DNA of 27,127 nt from positions 1 through 27,127 of the forward strand of contig UQVS01000026.1 in assembly GCA_900544615.1 (NCBI GenBank). The letters run 5' to 3'. Below the pieces are notes generated by a model, which saw nothing but the letters and a program-made list of their open reading frames with translations, was not told the origin of the DNA and searched no databases. Origin of the DNA: an uncultured Oscillibacter sp. GTDB lineage: Bacteria; Bacillota; Clostridia; Oscillospirales; Oscillospiraceae. This document shows, in pieces, positions 1 through 6,482 of the stretch (its first letter is position 1; each line of letters opens with the position of its first letter). The translations under genes and the position numbers were made by a program.

Positions 1-72
1 TTTCCTCATTATAGCATACCGCGAGAGTTGGTGCGAGACTTTGTCAACAGCGCCAAAATGTCCCAGAGCTGA
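1..72 (+). CDS. Possible C-terminal end of a gene cut by the window edge
   Basis: Frame 1 is open from the first base to a TGA at 70-72, giving about 23 residues (ending ..NSAKMSQS). The stop lies 54 nt before the relaxase start, as expected for the gene preceding a relaxase, for example a relaxosome accessory protein. The fragment is too short to assign a family, and the reading may be chance. Confidence 0.25.
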   Translation, partial: FPHYSIPRELVRDFVNSAKMSQS

Positions 73-126
73 AACGACGGCGGCTGACCACAGCCGCCGT
101 TTGTCACATCGGAAGGAGGGCTGCCT

Positions 127-1551
127 ATGGCCACGACCTACTACAAGAAGCACAAAATCAGCAAGGGCGAAACCATCGCACAGTCCTTGAAAGAGCGGTT
201 TGACTACGGGCAAAACCCGGACAAGACCGAGGGCGGCGAATTGATCTCGTCCTACGGCTGCGACCACATGACTGCCGATGCCGAGTTTCTTTTGAGTAAG
301 GCCAAGTACAAGGCCACCACAGGCCGGGAGCAGCGGCGGGACGCGGATGTGCTTTGCTATCAGATCCGCCAGTCATTCAAGCCCGGGGAAATCACGCCAG
401 AGGAGGCAAACCGCATCGGCTATGAAACGGCGATGCGCTGGACAAAGGGCAAGTATGCCTTTTTCGTTGCCACCCACACGGACAAGGCACACATTCACAA
501 TCACATTTATTACAACTCAACCTCGCTGGACTGCACCCGGAAATTCCGGGACTTCATCGGCTCTGGCCGTGCGGTGCGGCGGCTCTCTGACCGCATTTGC
601 CTTGAAAATGATCTGTCCGTCATTACCAACCCCAAGCTGCACAGCAAGGGGTGCTTTCTCCATTATGGGGCGTGGCTGGGGACGGAGCGGCAGCCCTCGT
701 ACAAGGAGCAGCTACGGCTTGCCATCAATGAAGCTCTTGCCAAACGCCCCGCCGATTTTGATGCTTTCCTCCGGCTCATGGAGTCGTCCGGCTACACGGT
801 CAAGCATGGGCGCGGCGGTACGATTTCTTTTCTTGTTCCAGGGCAAGAGCGGGCGACACGGCTGCGGGCGTCCACCCTTGGGGACGGCTACGATCCCGAG
901 GACATCAAGGCTGTCATCGCTGGGGAGCGCCCGATCCCGGAACAGCCTGTTTCTGTGCCTGCGCCCCCTCGCCGTGTCAATCTGATCGTGGATATACAGG
1001 AGCGGTTGCGCTCCGGCAAGGGGGCGGCCTATGCACGGTGGGCAAAGGTCTATAACCTTAAACAGATGGCGGCGGCACTTCAATTCATGCAGGAGCAGAA
1101 TATCACCGAGTATGACCAACTCTCCACCAAGGCCGAGGACGCCGTTTCCCGTTTTCACGCTCTGACCGAGCAGCTCCGGCGGACGGAGGCTGACCTGTCC
1201 GTAACCTCCGAGCTGATGGGAGCCGTGGTGCGGTACGCTAAGACCCGCCCCGTCTTTGACGGGTACAAAGCTGCCAAGTACAGCCGAAAATACCTTGCCG
1301 AGCATGAGGCGGAACTGGCGGACTACCGGGCGGCCAAGGCCACAATGGGAGAGCTGCTGGGCGGTGAGAAGTTGCCAAAGATGGCAGAGCTAAAAGAAAA
1401 ACGCCGCCAACTGGCGACGCGGAAAAAGGCGCTCTATACCGAGTACCGCTCGGCGCAGGAGGAAATGCGGCAGGCTGTGGCGGTCAAGGCCAACATCGAC
1501 CATCTGCTGGGTGTCACAGACGGCCAGCGCAAAAAGGAACAGGAGCGATAG
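127..1551 (+). CDS. MobP-type relaxase / mobilization nuclease
   Basis: The 474-residue protein should nick one strand at an origin of transfer and pilot it during conjugative mobilization of the element. The N-terminal relaxase domain (Relaxase/Mobilization nuclease family, roughly residues 1-200) carries the metal-binding histidine motif H117-x4-HIHNH (His117, 122, 124, 126). A Tyr27-containing YxxNPDKT segment resembles motif I, so Tyr27 is a candidate nicking tyrosine. Residues about 290-465 are rich in charged heptads and likely form coiled coils, usual for the long C-terminal half of this family. The start is supported by AAGGAGGG just upstream of ATG 127. No MobC is seen upstream within the window. 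Function is firm; the exact catalytic tyrosine is inferred. Confidence 0.9.
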   Translation: MATTYYKKHKISKGETIAQSLKERFDYGQNPDKTEGGELISSYGCDHMTADAEFLLSKAKYKATTGREQRRDADVLCYQIRQSFKPGEITPEEANRIGYETAMRWTKGKYAFFVATHTDKAHIHNHIYYNSTSLDCTRKFRDFIGSGRAVRRLSDRICLENDLSVITNPKLHSKGCFLHYGAWLGTERQPSYKEQLRLAINEALAKRPADFDAFLRLMESSGYTVKHGRGGTISFLVPGQERATRLRASTLGDGYDPEDIKAVIAGERPIPEQPVSVPAPPRRVNLIVDIQERLRSGKGAAYARWAKVYNLKQMAAALQFMQEQNITEYDQLSTKAEDAVSRFHALTEQLRRTEADLSVTSELMGAVVRYAKTRPVFDGYKAAKYSRKYLAEHEAELADYRAAKATMGELLGGEKLPKMAELKEKRRQLATRKKALYTEYRSAQEEMRQAVAVKANIDHLLGVTDGQRKKEQER

Positions 1552-1574
1552 CGAACGGTGACGCAGACAGATTA

Positions 1575-1597
1575 CTTTGGGACAAAATGTCCCAAAG
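1575..1597. repeat. Perfect 10-bp palindrome, copy 1 (CTTTGGGACA-AAA-TGTCCCAAAG)
   Basis: The arms are 1575-1584 and 1588-1597 with a 3-nt spacer, 24 nt after the relaxase stop. There is no T-run after it, so it does not look like a terminator. The same core recurs at 5407-5425 and 6096-6118. Operator or RNA hairpin are both possible. Confidence 0.75.
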
Positions 1598-1603
1598 CCG
1601 GGT

Positions 1604-1675
1604 TTGGGGTGGCTCCCCAACAAGCGTTTTTGCAGCCCGCCGGGATGCAAAAATAGCAAGTGTGGCTACACTTGC
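1604..1675. repeat. Two further short hairpins downstream of the relaxase
   Basis: TTGGGG (1604-1609) pairs with CCCCAA (1615-1620), and GCAAGTGT (1656-1663) pairs with ACACTTGC (1668-1675) around a 4-nt loop. The gap between the relaxase and the convergent XRE gene therefore holds at least three dyads. Their role is unknown; a relaxase substrate site or protein-binding sites are possible. Confidence 0.5.
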
Positions 1676-1710
1676 CCTGCTTGCCGTTAGTGCGTACCCC
1701 GGAAACCCCA

Positions 1711-1753
1711 CGAAAAAACGGAGGCAGCGCCGTTTCTTACGCTCCCTCCGTTT
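1711..1753 (-). terminator. Terminator of the XRE regulator gene
   Basis: Read on the minus strand, AAACGGAGGGAGCG pairs with CGCTGCCTCCGTTT (one mismatch), followed by a T-run. The 5' arm lies inside the last codons of the regulator and its stop codon sits in the loop. Confidence 0.7.
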
Positions 1754-2093
1754 CTCTGGCTTTTTGTATTCCCTCTGCGGTGGCTTCCATGATCGTCAAT
1801 TCATTCTCGTCCATTGTGTTTAGCATCCTGTCAATGTGCTGGCGGCAATCACTTTCTTCGTTCTGCTTGTCAGGATAGAAGAATTGATCGACGGAAATAT
1901 CCAGCAGAGTGACAATTTTATAAAAGGTATTCAAGCTCGGATGCTGACCACGATTTTCAAAATACATAATGGAACGAGGTGTACGATCAACGAGCTGCGC
2001 GAGGTATTCCTGTGTCCAGCCTTTGGCTTCTCTTTTGCGTTTGATCTCCCGGCCTAAAGCATGAAAATCAAGCCGCCTTTCGTCTTGGTACAT
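1737..2093 (-). CDS. XRE-family helix-turn-helix transcriptional regulator
   Basis: This is a small DNA-binding protein, about 118 residues. An N-terminal Cro/C1-type HTH occupies roughly residues 13-70, with the typical pattern LGREIKRKREAKGWTQEYLA followed by a second helix containing RTPRSIMYFEN. The C-terminal 45 residues are acidic and may mediate dimerization. Proteins of this type usually repress or time transfer functions of the element. I place the start at ATG 2093 because GGTGAT lies 6 nt upstream; in-frame ATGs at 2099 and 2108 lack a good ribosome binding site. It is transcribed away from the response regulator at 2306, and the shared 200-nt gap contains a 12-bp inverted repeat that could be its operator (inference). 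Confidence 0.85.
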   Translation of the reverse strand: MYQDERRLDFHALGREIKRKREAKGWTQEYLAQLVDRTPRSIMYFENRGQHPSLNTFYKIVTLLDISVDQFFYPDKQNEESDCRQHIDRMLNTMDENELTIMEATAEGIQKARETEGA

Positions 2094-2171
2094 TCTCATA
2101 TCACCCATATATTATTTTACATTTCAGGTCTTGCTATGAGAACGAAACATAGTTTTATGTTTTGGTAGTAT

Positions 2172-2233
2172 TTTATTTTACCGGCGTATTCAGCAACGAC
2201 ATTGATAGATTGAAAGAATGGCGGTAAAATAAA
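2172..2233. promoter_or_regulatory. 12-bp inverted repeat in the divergent regulator/two-component gap
   Basis: TTTATTTTACCG (2172-2183) and CGGTAAAATAAA (2222-2233) are perfect inverted copies separated by 38 nt, between the divergent XRE gene and the response regulator gene. The spacing fits two protein half-sites rather than a compact RNA hairpin. Candidate ligands are the XRE protein or the phosphorylated response regulator. Confidence 0.5.
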
Positions 2234-2305
2234 TGCGGATAAAATTTGAGACTCCATAATAGATACATATTTCTCTGCTATACTTGAAAAGTTGGAGGTG
2301 GAACA

Positions 2306-2971
2306 ATGCAGAAGATTTTAATTGTCGAGGACGATATTGACATTCAGGATATATTGAAAAACCATCTGATTGATGCGGGATATGAAGTTGCTGTTGCTTC
2401 TGACGGCGTGGCGGGGATTGCAATGTTTGATGATACAATCGACCTTGTGCTGTTAGATATTATGCTCCCTAAAATCGACGGCTATGGTGTATGTGAGGTC
2501 ATTCGCAAAAGGTCACAAGTCCCTATTATTATGCTTACTGCGCTTTCGGATGAAGAAAACCAGTTGCGGGGTTTTGAACAGCAGATTGACGATTACATTC
2601 CAAAGCCCTTTTCGCCCAAAATCCTGCTGTGCAAGATTGCGGCTATTCTTCGCCGTAGGACTGCGGAAAATCAAAATCAATCCCTGCTTACTTATAAAGA
2701 GCTGAGTATGGATGTTGACGGATTCCATGTATATCAAGGCGGAAACGAGGTTGTTTTAACCAGCAAAGAGTTTGCGCTTCTTAGGCTTATGCTTGAAAAT
2801 CAGGGAAAGGTCTTTACTCGGCAAATGCTACTTGACCGATTGTGGGCGGACGATTTGGAGGTCGAAGATCGGATCGTTGATAGTCACATAAAGAACATTC
2901 GCAAAAAGTTAAATGCTGACTATATAAAAACAATTAGAGGGGTGGGATACAGAATTGATAAGGAAAATTAA
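2306..2971 (+). CDS. OmpR/VanR-family response regulator
   Basis: This is the transcription factor half of a two-component system, 221 residues. The receiver domain covers residues 1-115, with the acidic pocket E8-D9-D10, phospho-acceptor Asp51 in LVLLDIMLP, the switch threonine in IIMLTA and the conserved lysine in DDYIPKPF. A winged-helix OmpR/PhoB DNA-binding domain follows (about 128-220, with VDSHIKNIRKKL and the terminal TIRGVGYRI). GGAGGTGG precedes ATG 2306. A TATACT lies at 2279-2284 but no good -35 is present, as expected of a promoter needing an activator, perhaps this protein itself. The downstream kinase gene overlaps its end by 17 nt, so the two are translationally coupled. Targets are not known; the adjacent exported protein gene is the obvious candidate. 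Confidence 0.93.
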   Translation: MQKILIVEDDIDIQDILKNHLIDAGYEVAVASDGVAGIAMFDDTIDLVLLDIMLPKIDGYGVCEVIRKRSQVPIIMLTALSDEENQLRGFEQQIDDYIPKPFSPKILLCKIAAILRRRTAENQNQSLLTYKELSMDVDGFHVYQGGNEVVLTSKEFALLRLMLENQGKVFTRQMLLDRLWADDLEVEDRIVDSHIKNIRKKLNADYIKTIRGVGYRIDKEN

Positions 2972-4406
2972 AACGAGCCTAACGGCAAAGCTCTTTTTAG
3001 CGACAACGGTTCTTTTGATTTTGGTATGTTTGCTTTCTGTTTTCAGTATGGCGAGATATATTCCCCAAACTTATAGCAATCGTCTTAGCGCAGAATTGCA
3101 AAAGCAAGCAAATGATTTAGTGCCAGTATTGGAACAGGCTGATTCCTTAGAGGAATGTTATTCCCTTGTTCAGCAATTTGCCGCACAGACGAAAGCAACT
3201 GCCTATATTGAAGATGGGCATGGAGATATTTTATATTCAAGCGATGAATTGACGATAACAACGGACAAGGATTCTGTTGCTACAATTCAAGAACATTCTG
3301 ATAGCGGAATCGTCACAGATGACGAGCTGCTGACAGAGGCCGGTTATGTGTTCAGCCTGTTAGGGCAGGACTATACTCTTTATGTGCAAAGTGATACGGT
3401 GTCCGTCAATCAGGCAACAGAAGCGATTTGGCAAACCGTTCCGCTGGTCATATTGGGAATTTTCTTCATGTCCATCTTGCTTTCCGTCATTTACTCACGC
3501 TATATAACAAAACCGATTATTGAATTAAGCAGTACATCGCAAAAAATGGCCCAGCTCGATTTTGAGCTGCACGGAAATTCTAACCGTTCAGACGAGATAG
3601 GAATACTCTCGGACAGCTTGAATACTTTGTCAGATAATTTACAGCATACATTGGAAGAACTGAAAAAAAGCAATTCCGAGTTAGAGGCCGAAATATCAAA
3701 AGAGCGAGAACTTGAAAAAAAGCAACAGGAATTTTTCTCGGCGGCATCACATGAACTGAAAACGCCTTTGACAATTCTGAAAGGCCATTTAATGGGGATG
3801 CTCAATAAGGTCAAAGGATATGAAAATCAAGAGGCGTATATGGAACGGTCGTTGGCCGTTGTTGAAAAAATGGAAACATTAGTGAAAGAACTGCTCTATG
3901 TATCTAAAACAGACGGAAAACAGAGAACAGAATATAAGACGATTGATTTTGCAGAGCTTCTTCGGGTACAAATAGCTGATGTGACCGATTTGCTGTCTGA
4001 AAAAGAAATCTCCCTTTCCGTGGATATTCCTGACAAAATCCTGTGTGAAGCAGACCCGGCGCAGATGGAACGAGCCATTCAAAATGTTTTGGTTAATGCC
4101 ATTCGCTACTCACCGAATGGCGAGGCAATCTATGTATCCTTATCGAATGATAAAAATACCGTTTCCTGCAAAGTTGAAAATACAGGCGTCCATATTCCAG
4201 AGGAAATGATCTCCCATCTGTTTGAAGCATTTTACAGAGCGGATACCTCCCGTAATCGTAATACCGGGGGAACTGGCTTAGGACTTTATATCGTCCGCAA
4301 AATCATGGAGCTGCACCATGCAAAATACGGCATCAAAAATACAAGCAGAGGCGTGGTGTTCTGGCTTGAAATGCCGCAAGAAAGAGGTGCTATCAACTCC
4401 ATCTAA
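2955..4406 (+). CDS. Membrane sensor histidine kinase
   Basis: This is the partner kinase of the preceding response regulator, 483 residues. In order: transmembrane helix 1 (about 11-31), an extracytoplasmic sensor region (about 32-160), transmembrane helix 2 (about 161-180), a HAMP linker (about 180-232), HisKA with phospho-acceptor His266 in SAASHELKTPLT, and an HATPase_c domain with N-box NVLVNAIRYS (377-386) and G-box GGTGLGL (438-444). The likely start is TTG 2955, inside the end of the regulator gene; the first ATG downstream would remove helix 1. The layout resembles VanS- and lantibiotic-sensing kinases, whose signals are envelope stress or antimicrobial peptides, but the ligand cannot be read from the sequence. 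The genes are AT-rich relative to the flanking element genes, suggesting separately acquired cargo. Confidence 0.92.
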   Translation: MIRKIKTSLTAKLFLATTVLLILVCLLSVFSMARYIPQTYSNRLSAELQKQANDLVPVLEQADSLEECYSLVQQFAAQTKATAYIEDGHGDILYSSDELTITTDKDSVATIQEHSDSGIVTDDELLTEAGYVFSLLGQDYTLYVQSDTVSVNQATEAIWQTVPLVILGIFFMSILLSVIYSRYITKPIIELSSTSQKMAQLDFELHGNSNRSDEIGILSDSLNTLSDNLQHTLEELKKSNSELEAEISKERELEKKQQEFFSAASHELKTPLTILKGHLMGMLNKVKGYENQEAYMERSLAVVEKMETLVKELLYVSKTDGKQRTEYKTIDFAELLRVQIADVTDLLSEKEISLSVDIPDKILCEADPAQMERAIQNVLVNAIRYSPNGEAIYVSLSNDKNTVSCKVENTGVHIPEEMISHLFEAFYRADTSRNRNTGGTGLGLYIVRKIMELHHAKYGIKNTSRGVVFWLEMPQERGAINSI

Positions 4407-4450
4407 ACTCCATATTCCTTGCAAACTATATCCAAATCATTTTGTTATCT

Positions 4451-4484
4451 TATAGCTGTCCTCAAGAGGACAGCTATAATTTTT
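4451..4484 (+). terminator. Perfect 13-bp hairpin with T-run after the kinase gene
   Basis: TATAGCTGTCCTC (4451-4463) and GAGGACAGCTATA (4466-4478) are perfect arms around AA, followed by ATTTTT. This is a good intrinsic terminator for the two-component operon, yet it ends only about 20 nt before the next start codon. The 3' arm also contains TATAAT (4475-4480), so the dyad may instead, or also, act as a promoter operator. Confidence 0.65.
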
Positions 4485-4503
4485 GAAAGCGAGGCAAAGC
4501 AAA

Positions 4504-5040
4504 ATGGTAAAAGCTAAATTCGGAGCATTGGCTCTGACGGTATTGATGGGGCTGGGGGCAGTAAGCCCCTTGCACGGGCTCGCAGAGGCTCATGATCTGA
4601 ACGCACCTGCTGCCAATTCTGCACAGCAGAAAACGGTCGCGTCCACATCGGATGATTCCGATGGCGTTATGAGCTACAAGGACAAGGAGAGCGGAAAGAT
4701 CTTTGTCAGCGAGGACAATGGTGCAAGCTGGGTGTCCGAAGAAGATTATGACAATAGCCATCCCGCAATCAGCTATGAGTGGTGGACTTATGACGAGTAC
4801 AAGGAATGGCTGGAGCAGGAAAAGAAAAATCTTCAGGAAATGGCCGATGACCACACAATGGTTGAAACCAGCGAGGGATCTTTCGAGTGGACGCAGGAAA
4901 TGACAGATCAGAGCATTGCTGAATATGAGCAGACCCTGAAAGACATCAAAAACGGACTTCTCGTGTCAAAATCCGTGGATGGAGATACGGAGTGCATGAC
5001 AACTTTCAATCCTAATTGGGTTGGCAGCACTACCGATTAA
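4504..5040 (+). CDS. Small exported acidic protein of unknown function
   Basis: I do not recognise a family. From ATG 4504 the product is 178 residues: a basic start and hydrophobic stretch (about residues 6-20) ending in LAEA, a plausible signal peptidase site near residue 29. The mature part is acidic, with several aromatic residues (SYEWWTYDEYKEWLEQ) and a helical Glu/Lys-rich segment. There is no LPXTG, lipobox or second membrane span, so it is probably secreted or loosely wall-associated. GAGG sits 10 nt before ATG 4504; the upstream in-frame TTG at 4483 falls in the hairpin T-run and is unlikely. Its position after a VanRS-like system suggests it is a regulated output or a sensed/sensing accessory protein (inference). 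Confidence 0.7.
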   Translation: MVKAKFGALALTVLMGLGAVSPLHGLAEAHDLNAPAANSAQQKTVASTSDDSDGVMSYKDKESGKIFVSEDNGASWVSEEDYDNSHPAISYEWWTYDEYKEWLEQEKKNLQEMADDHTMVETSEGSFEWTQEMTDQSIAEYEQTLKDIKNGLLVSKSVDGDTECMTTFNPNWVGSTTD

Positions 5041-5130
5041 CAGCCTATCATGTTGATTTAGAAACTGCCGCACGACGGCAAAAGAAAAAAAGCCGTCGTA
5101 CAGCAGCCCTATCGACACGCCCATTTGAAG

Positions 5131-5163
5131 CGGCGGCTTTGATTTTCAGAGCCGCCGTTTCTT
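5131..5163 (+). terminator. Terminator downstream of the exported protein gene
   Basis: CGGCGGCT (5131-5138) pairs with AGCCGCCG (5150-5157), followed by TTTCTTT. Confidence 0.6.
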
Positions 5164-5359
5164 TGCGCCTACACACAAACCAATGACGACCCATTGAAAC
5201 TGTAAAGGCACGGTGGCCTACGGAGGATCGCCGTGTCTATTTTTATATTCTGTAATCCCCCTAATAATCTGCGGTCAAAAAAAGCCCATGCTCCGCAGCG
5301 GAGTATTCCGGACATGAACATGAAATAAATAAGTACAATAATAACGGTAATATTTCGCG

Positions 5360-5393
5360 CGTCCGCATAGCGTCCTGCTGTGCGGGCGTTTTT
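5360..5393 (+). terminator. Intrinsic terminator in the gene-free stretch
   Basis: CGTCCGCA (5360-5367) pairs with TGCGGGCG (5381-5388, one G-T pair), followed by TTTTTA. No gene is recognised directly before it, so a small untranslated transcript may end here. Confidence 0.5.
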
Positions 5394-5406
5394 ATATGTC
5401 TGCACC

Positions 5407-5425
5407 TTGGGACAATTTGTCCCAA
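5407..5425. repeat. TTGGGACA palindrome, copy 2
   Basis: TTGGGACAA (5407-5415) and TTGTCCCAA (5417-5425) are perfect arms around a single base, about 85 nt before the sigma-like gene. No T-run follows. Confidence 0.75.
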
Positions 5426-5460
5426 AGCAGCCAGTCCCGGCTGTCGCTCTCCGCCGCCCT

Positions 5461-5510
5461 CCGTTCAGATCGCCATTCACCCCCTAACCATCTGAACGGA
5501 GGAATTACAA
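5461..5510 (+). promoter_or_regulatory. Dyad touching the ribosome binding site of the sigma-like gene
   Basis: CCGTTCAGAT (5461-5470) and ATCTGAACGG (5490-5499) are perfect inverted copies with a 19-nt loop. The 3' arm runs into GGAGGA (5498-5503), which serves ATG 5511. Folding of the mRNA would partly mask the ribosome binding site. Confidence 0.5.
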
Positions 5511-5933
5511 ATGACGACCATCAATCTGAAGGACTTTTACGCTTGGTACACCCATGATGAATACATCGAAGTTTCCGACGAAGTGGCCGCCGAACTGAAG
5601 GCGGACAAGCTGTATGAGGCAGCCTATCAGCGGCGCACGACCCGCAATAAGGCGCAGTATTCCCTCAACTGTGACGATGGGATCGAATACTCGGCCTGCC
5701 TGCATGAGCCGACCCCGCAGGAGCTTCTGGATCGTATGGAGCTGTTCGTCCACCTGTGGAATGCCCTCAACTCTCTGCCGGAGGTGCAGGGTGTCCGGGT
5801 GGAGGCGCATCTGATCCTCGGCAAGAGCTACCGCCAGATTGCCCGGGAGCAAGGCGTGGACAAAAGTGCCGTCCGACATTCTGTCAAAAGCGGCAAGGCG
5901 GCTATGAGAAAATATTTGAAAAAATTTCTCTAA
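5511..5933 (+). CDS. Small sigma-70 region 4-like HTH protein of the element
   Basis: This 140-residue protein belongs to the short sigma-factor-like regulators often found in Clostridial integrative elements. The N-terminal 70 residues are unassigned and rich in Asp/Glu and Tyr. Residues about 80-135 form a region-4-like helix-turn-helix: LWNALNSLPEVQGVRVEAHL, then the HTH core SYRQIAREQGVDKSAVRHSV, then a basic C-terminal helix (AAMRKYLKKFL). It lacks sigma region 2, so it may recruit polymerase in an unusual way or act as an ordinary HTH regulator of transfer or excision genes. GGAGGA precedes ATG 5511 and is partly covered by a dyad. Family placement is solid; the role is inferred. Confidence 0.8.
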   Translation: MTTINLKDFYAWYTHDEYIEVSDEVAAELKADKLYEAAYQRRTTRNKAQYSLNCDDGIEYSACLHEPTPQELLDRMELFVHLWNALNSLPEVQGVRVEAHLILGKSYRQIAREQGVDKSAVRHSVKSGKAAMRKYLKKFL

Positions 5934-6017
5934 GGGTATCTCCATTTGCCCGATTTTTGTCCTTGGTATATGAGAGGTAGTTGATGCTCTGTCACGGATC
6001 GTCGCTGCCCGCTGTGA

Positions 6018-6081
6018 GGGAGCGCCGCATTGAATATGAGCTGTCTTATGACAGGCCAACAGGAGCGGGTGCGGCGCTCCC
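6018..6081. repeat. Long stem-loop with nested hairpin after the sigma-like gene
   Basis: GGGAGCGCCGCA (6018-6029) and TGCGGCGCTCCC (6070-6081) are perfect 12-bp arms enclosing 40 nt that contains CTGTC-TTAT-GACAG (6041-6054). An alternative pairing of CCCGCT (near 6008) with AGCGGG (near 6064) would compete. Only a weak T-rich tail follows, so it may be a terminator, a structured RNA or a transfer site. Confidence 0.55.
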
Positions 6082-6095
6082 GCCTTTCAAAAACA

Positions 6096-6118
6096 CCTTG
6101 GGACATTTCGTCCCAAGG
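6096..6118. repeat. TTGGGACA palindrome, copy 3
   Basis: CCTTGGGAC (6096-6104) and GTCCCAAGG (6110-6118) are perfect arms around five bases, in the gap before the short basic protein gene. No T-run follows. Confidence 0.75.
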
Positions 6119-6130
6119 TCATAAGTCACA

Positions 6131-6160
6131 GGCCAGCGCTTTTATGAGGCGCTGGCCTTT
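6131..6160 (+). terminator. Hairpin with short T-run before the short basic protein gene
   Basis: GGCCAGCGC (6131-6139) pairs with GCGCTGGCC (6149-6157), followed by TTT. It is either a weak terminator or a leader hairpin of the downstream transcript. Confidence 0.45.
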
Positions 6161-6192
6161 CCCTGTTGCCGAGAATTGAAAAGGAGGTCTTT

Positions 6193-6411
6193 ATGCAGCA
6201 GAGAAAACAACATACCGCATTTGCTGTGGATGGCTACGCCATCACCGCCAGCTTTGCAGACTGCAAAAATGCGGCAGCGCTCCATCATGTAAAGCAGATT
6301 TTACTATCTTCCTTTGCCAACAATACGGCAAAAAATAGCTCCGGCGACATCCTTGCAATCCCTCCTGAACAGAGGGATAATAATAGTGGGGGTAGTCCCT
6401 ATGTACCTTGA
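6193..6411 (+). CDS. Short element-encoded protein, possibly TnpW-like
   Basis: AAGGAGG lies 7 nt before ATG 6193, giving 72 residues; the longer frame from about 6166 has no ribosome binding site. The N-terminal half (AFAVDGYAITASFADCKN, then a predicted helix HHVKQILLSSF) resembles the small TnpW-type proteins that sit beside serine recombinases in Tn4451-related elements, though I rate this match as tentative. The C-terminal third is polar and proline/glycine-rich (PPEQRDNNSGGSPYVP). It ends 72 nt before the recombinase start and is probably co-transcribed with it, which would fit an accessory role in excision or integration. Confidence 0.6.
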   Translation: MQQRKQHTAFAVDGYAITASFADCKNAAALHHVKQILLSSFANNTAKNSSGDILAIPPEQRDNNSGGSPYVP

Positions 6412-6482
6412 AAATTTCATATTCCCCGCGTATTGATTGCGTTCTTTTATTGACCCATCGACAAATGAAAGGACGGATCAAT

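Larger units (their letters stand above)
5041..5510. other. 470-nt gene-free stretch with several hairpins
   Basis: No convincing gene was found on either strand. The stretch holds ACGACGGC/GCCGTCGT (5072-5099), a GC-rich hairpin with T-rich tail (5131-5163), a weaker hairpin with T-run near 5210-5240, another terminator (5360-5393), copy 2 of the TTGGGACA palindrome (5407-5425) and a 10-bp dyad just before the next ribosome binding site (5461-5499). Confidence 0.6.

Noticed and set aside
1587..1878. Plus-strand frames between the relaxase and XRE gene
   Set aside because: They start within hairpins and run antisense to the XRE gene; composition is not protein-like.
5169..5480. Minus-strand frame of 103 codons in the gene-free stretch
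   Set aside because: It runs through terminators and the TTGGGACA palindrome, lacks a ribosome binding site and resembles nothing known.
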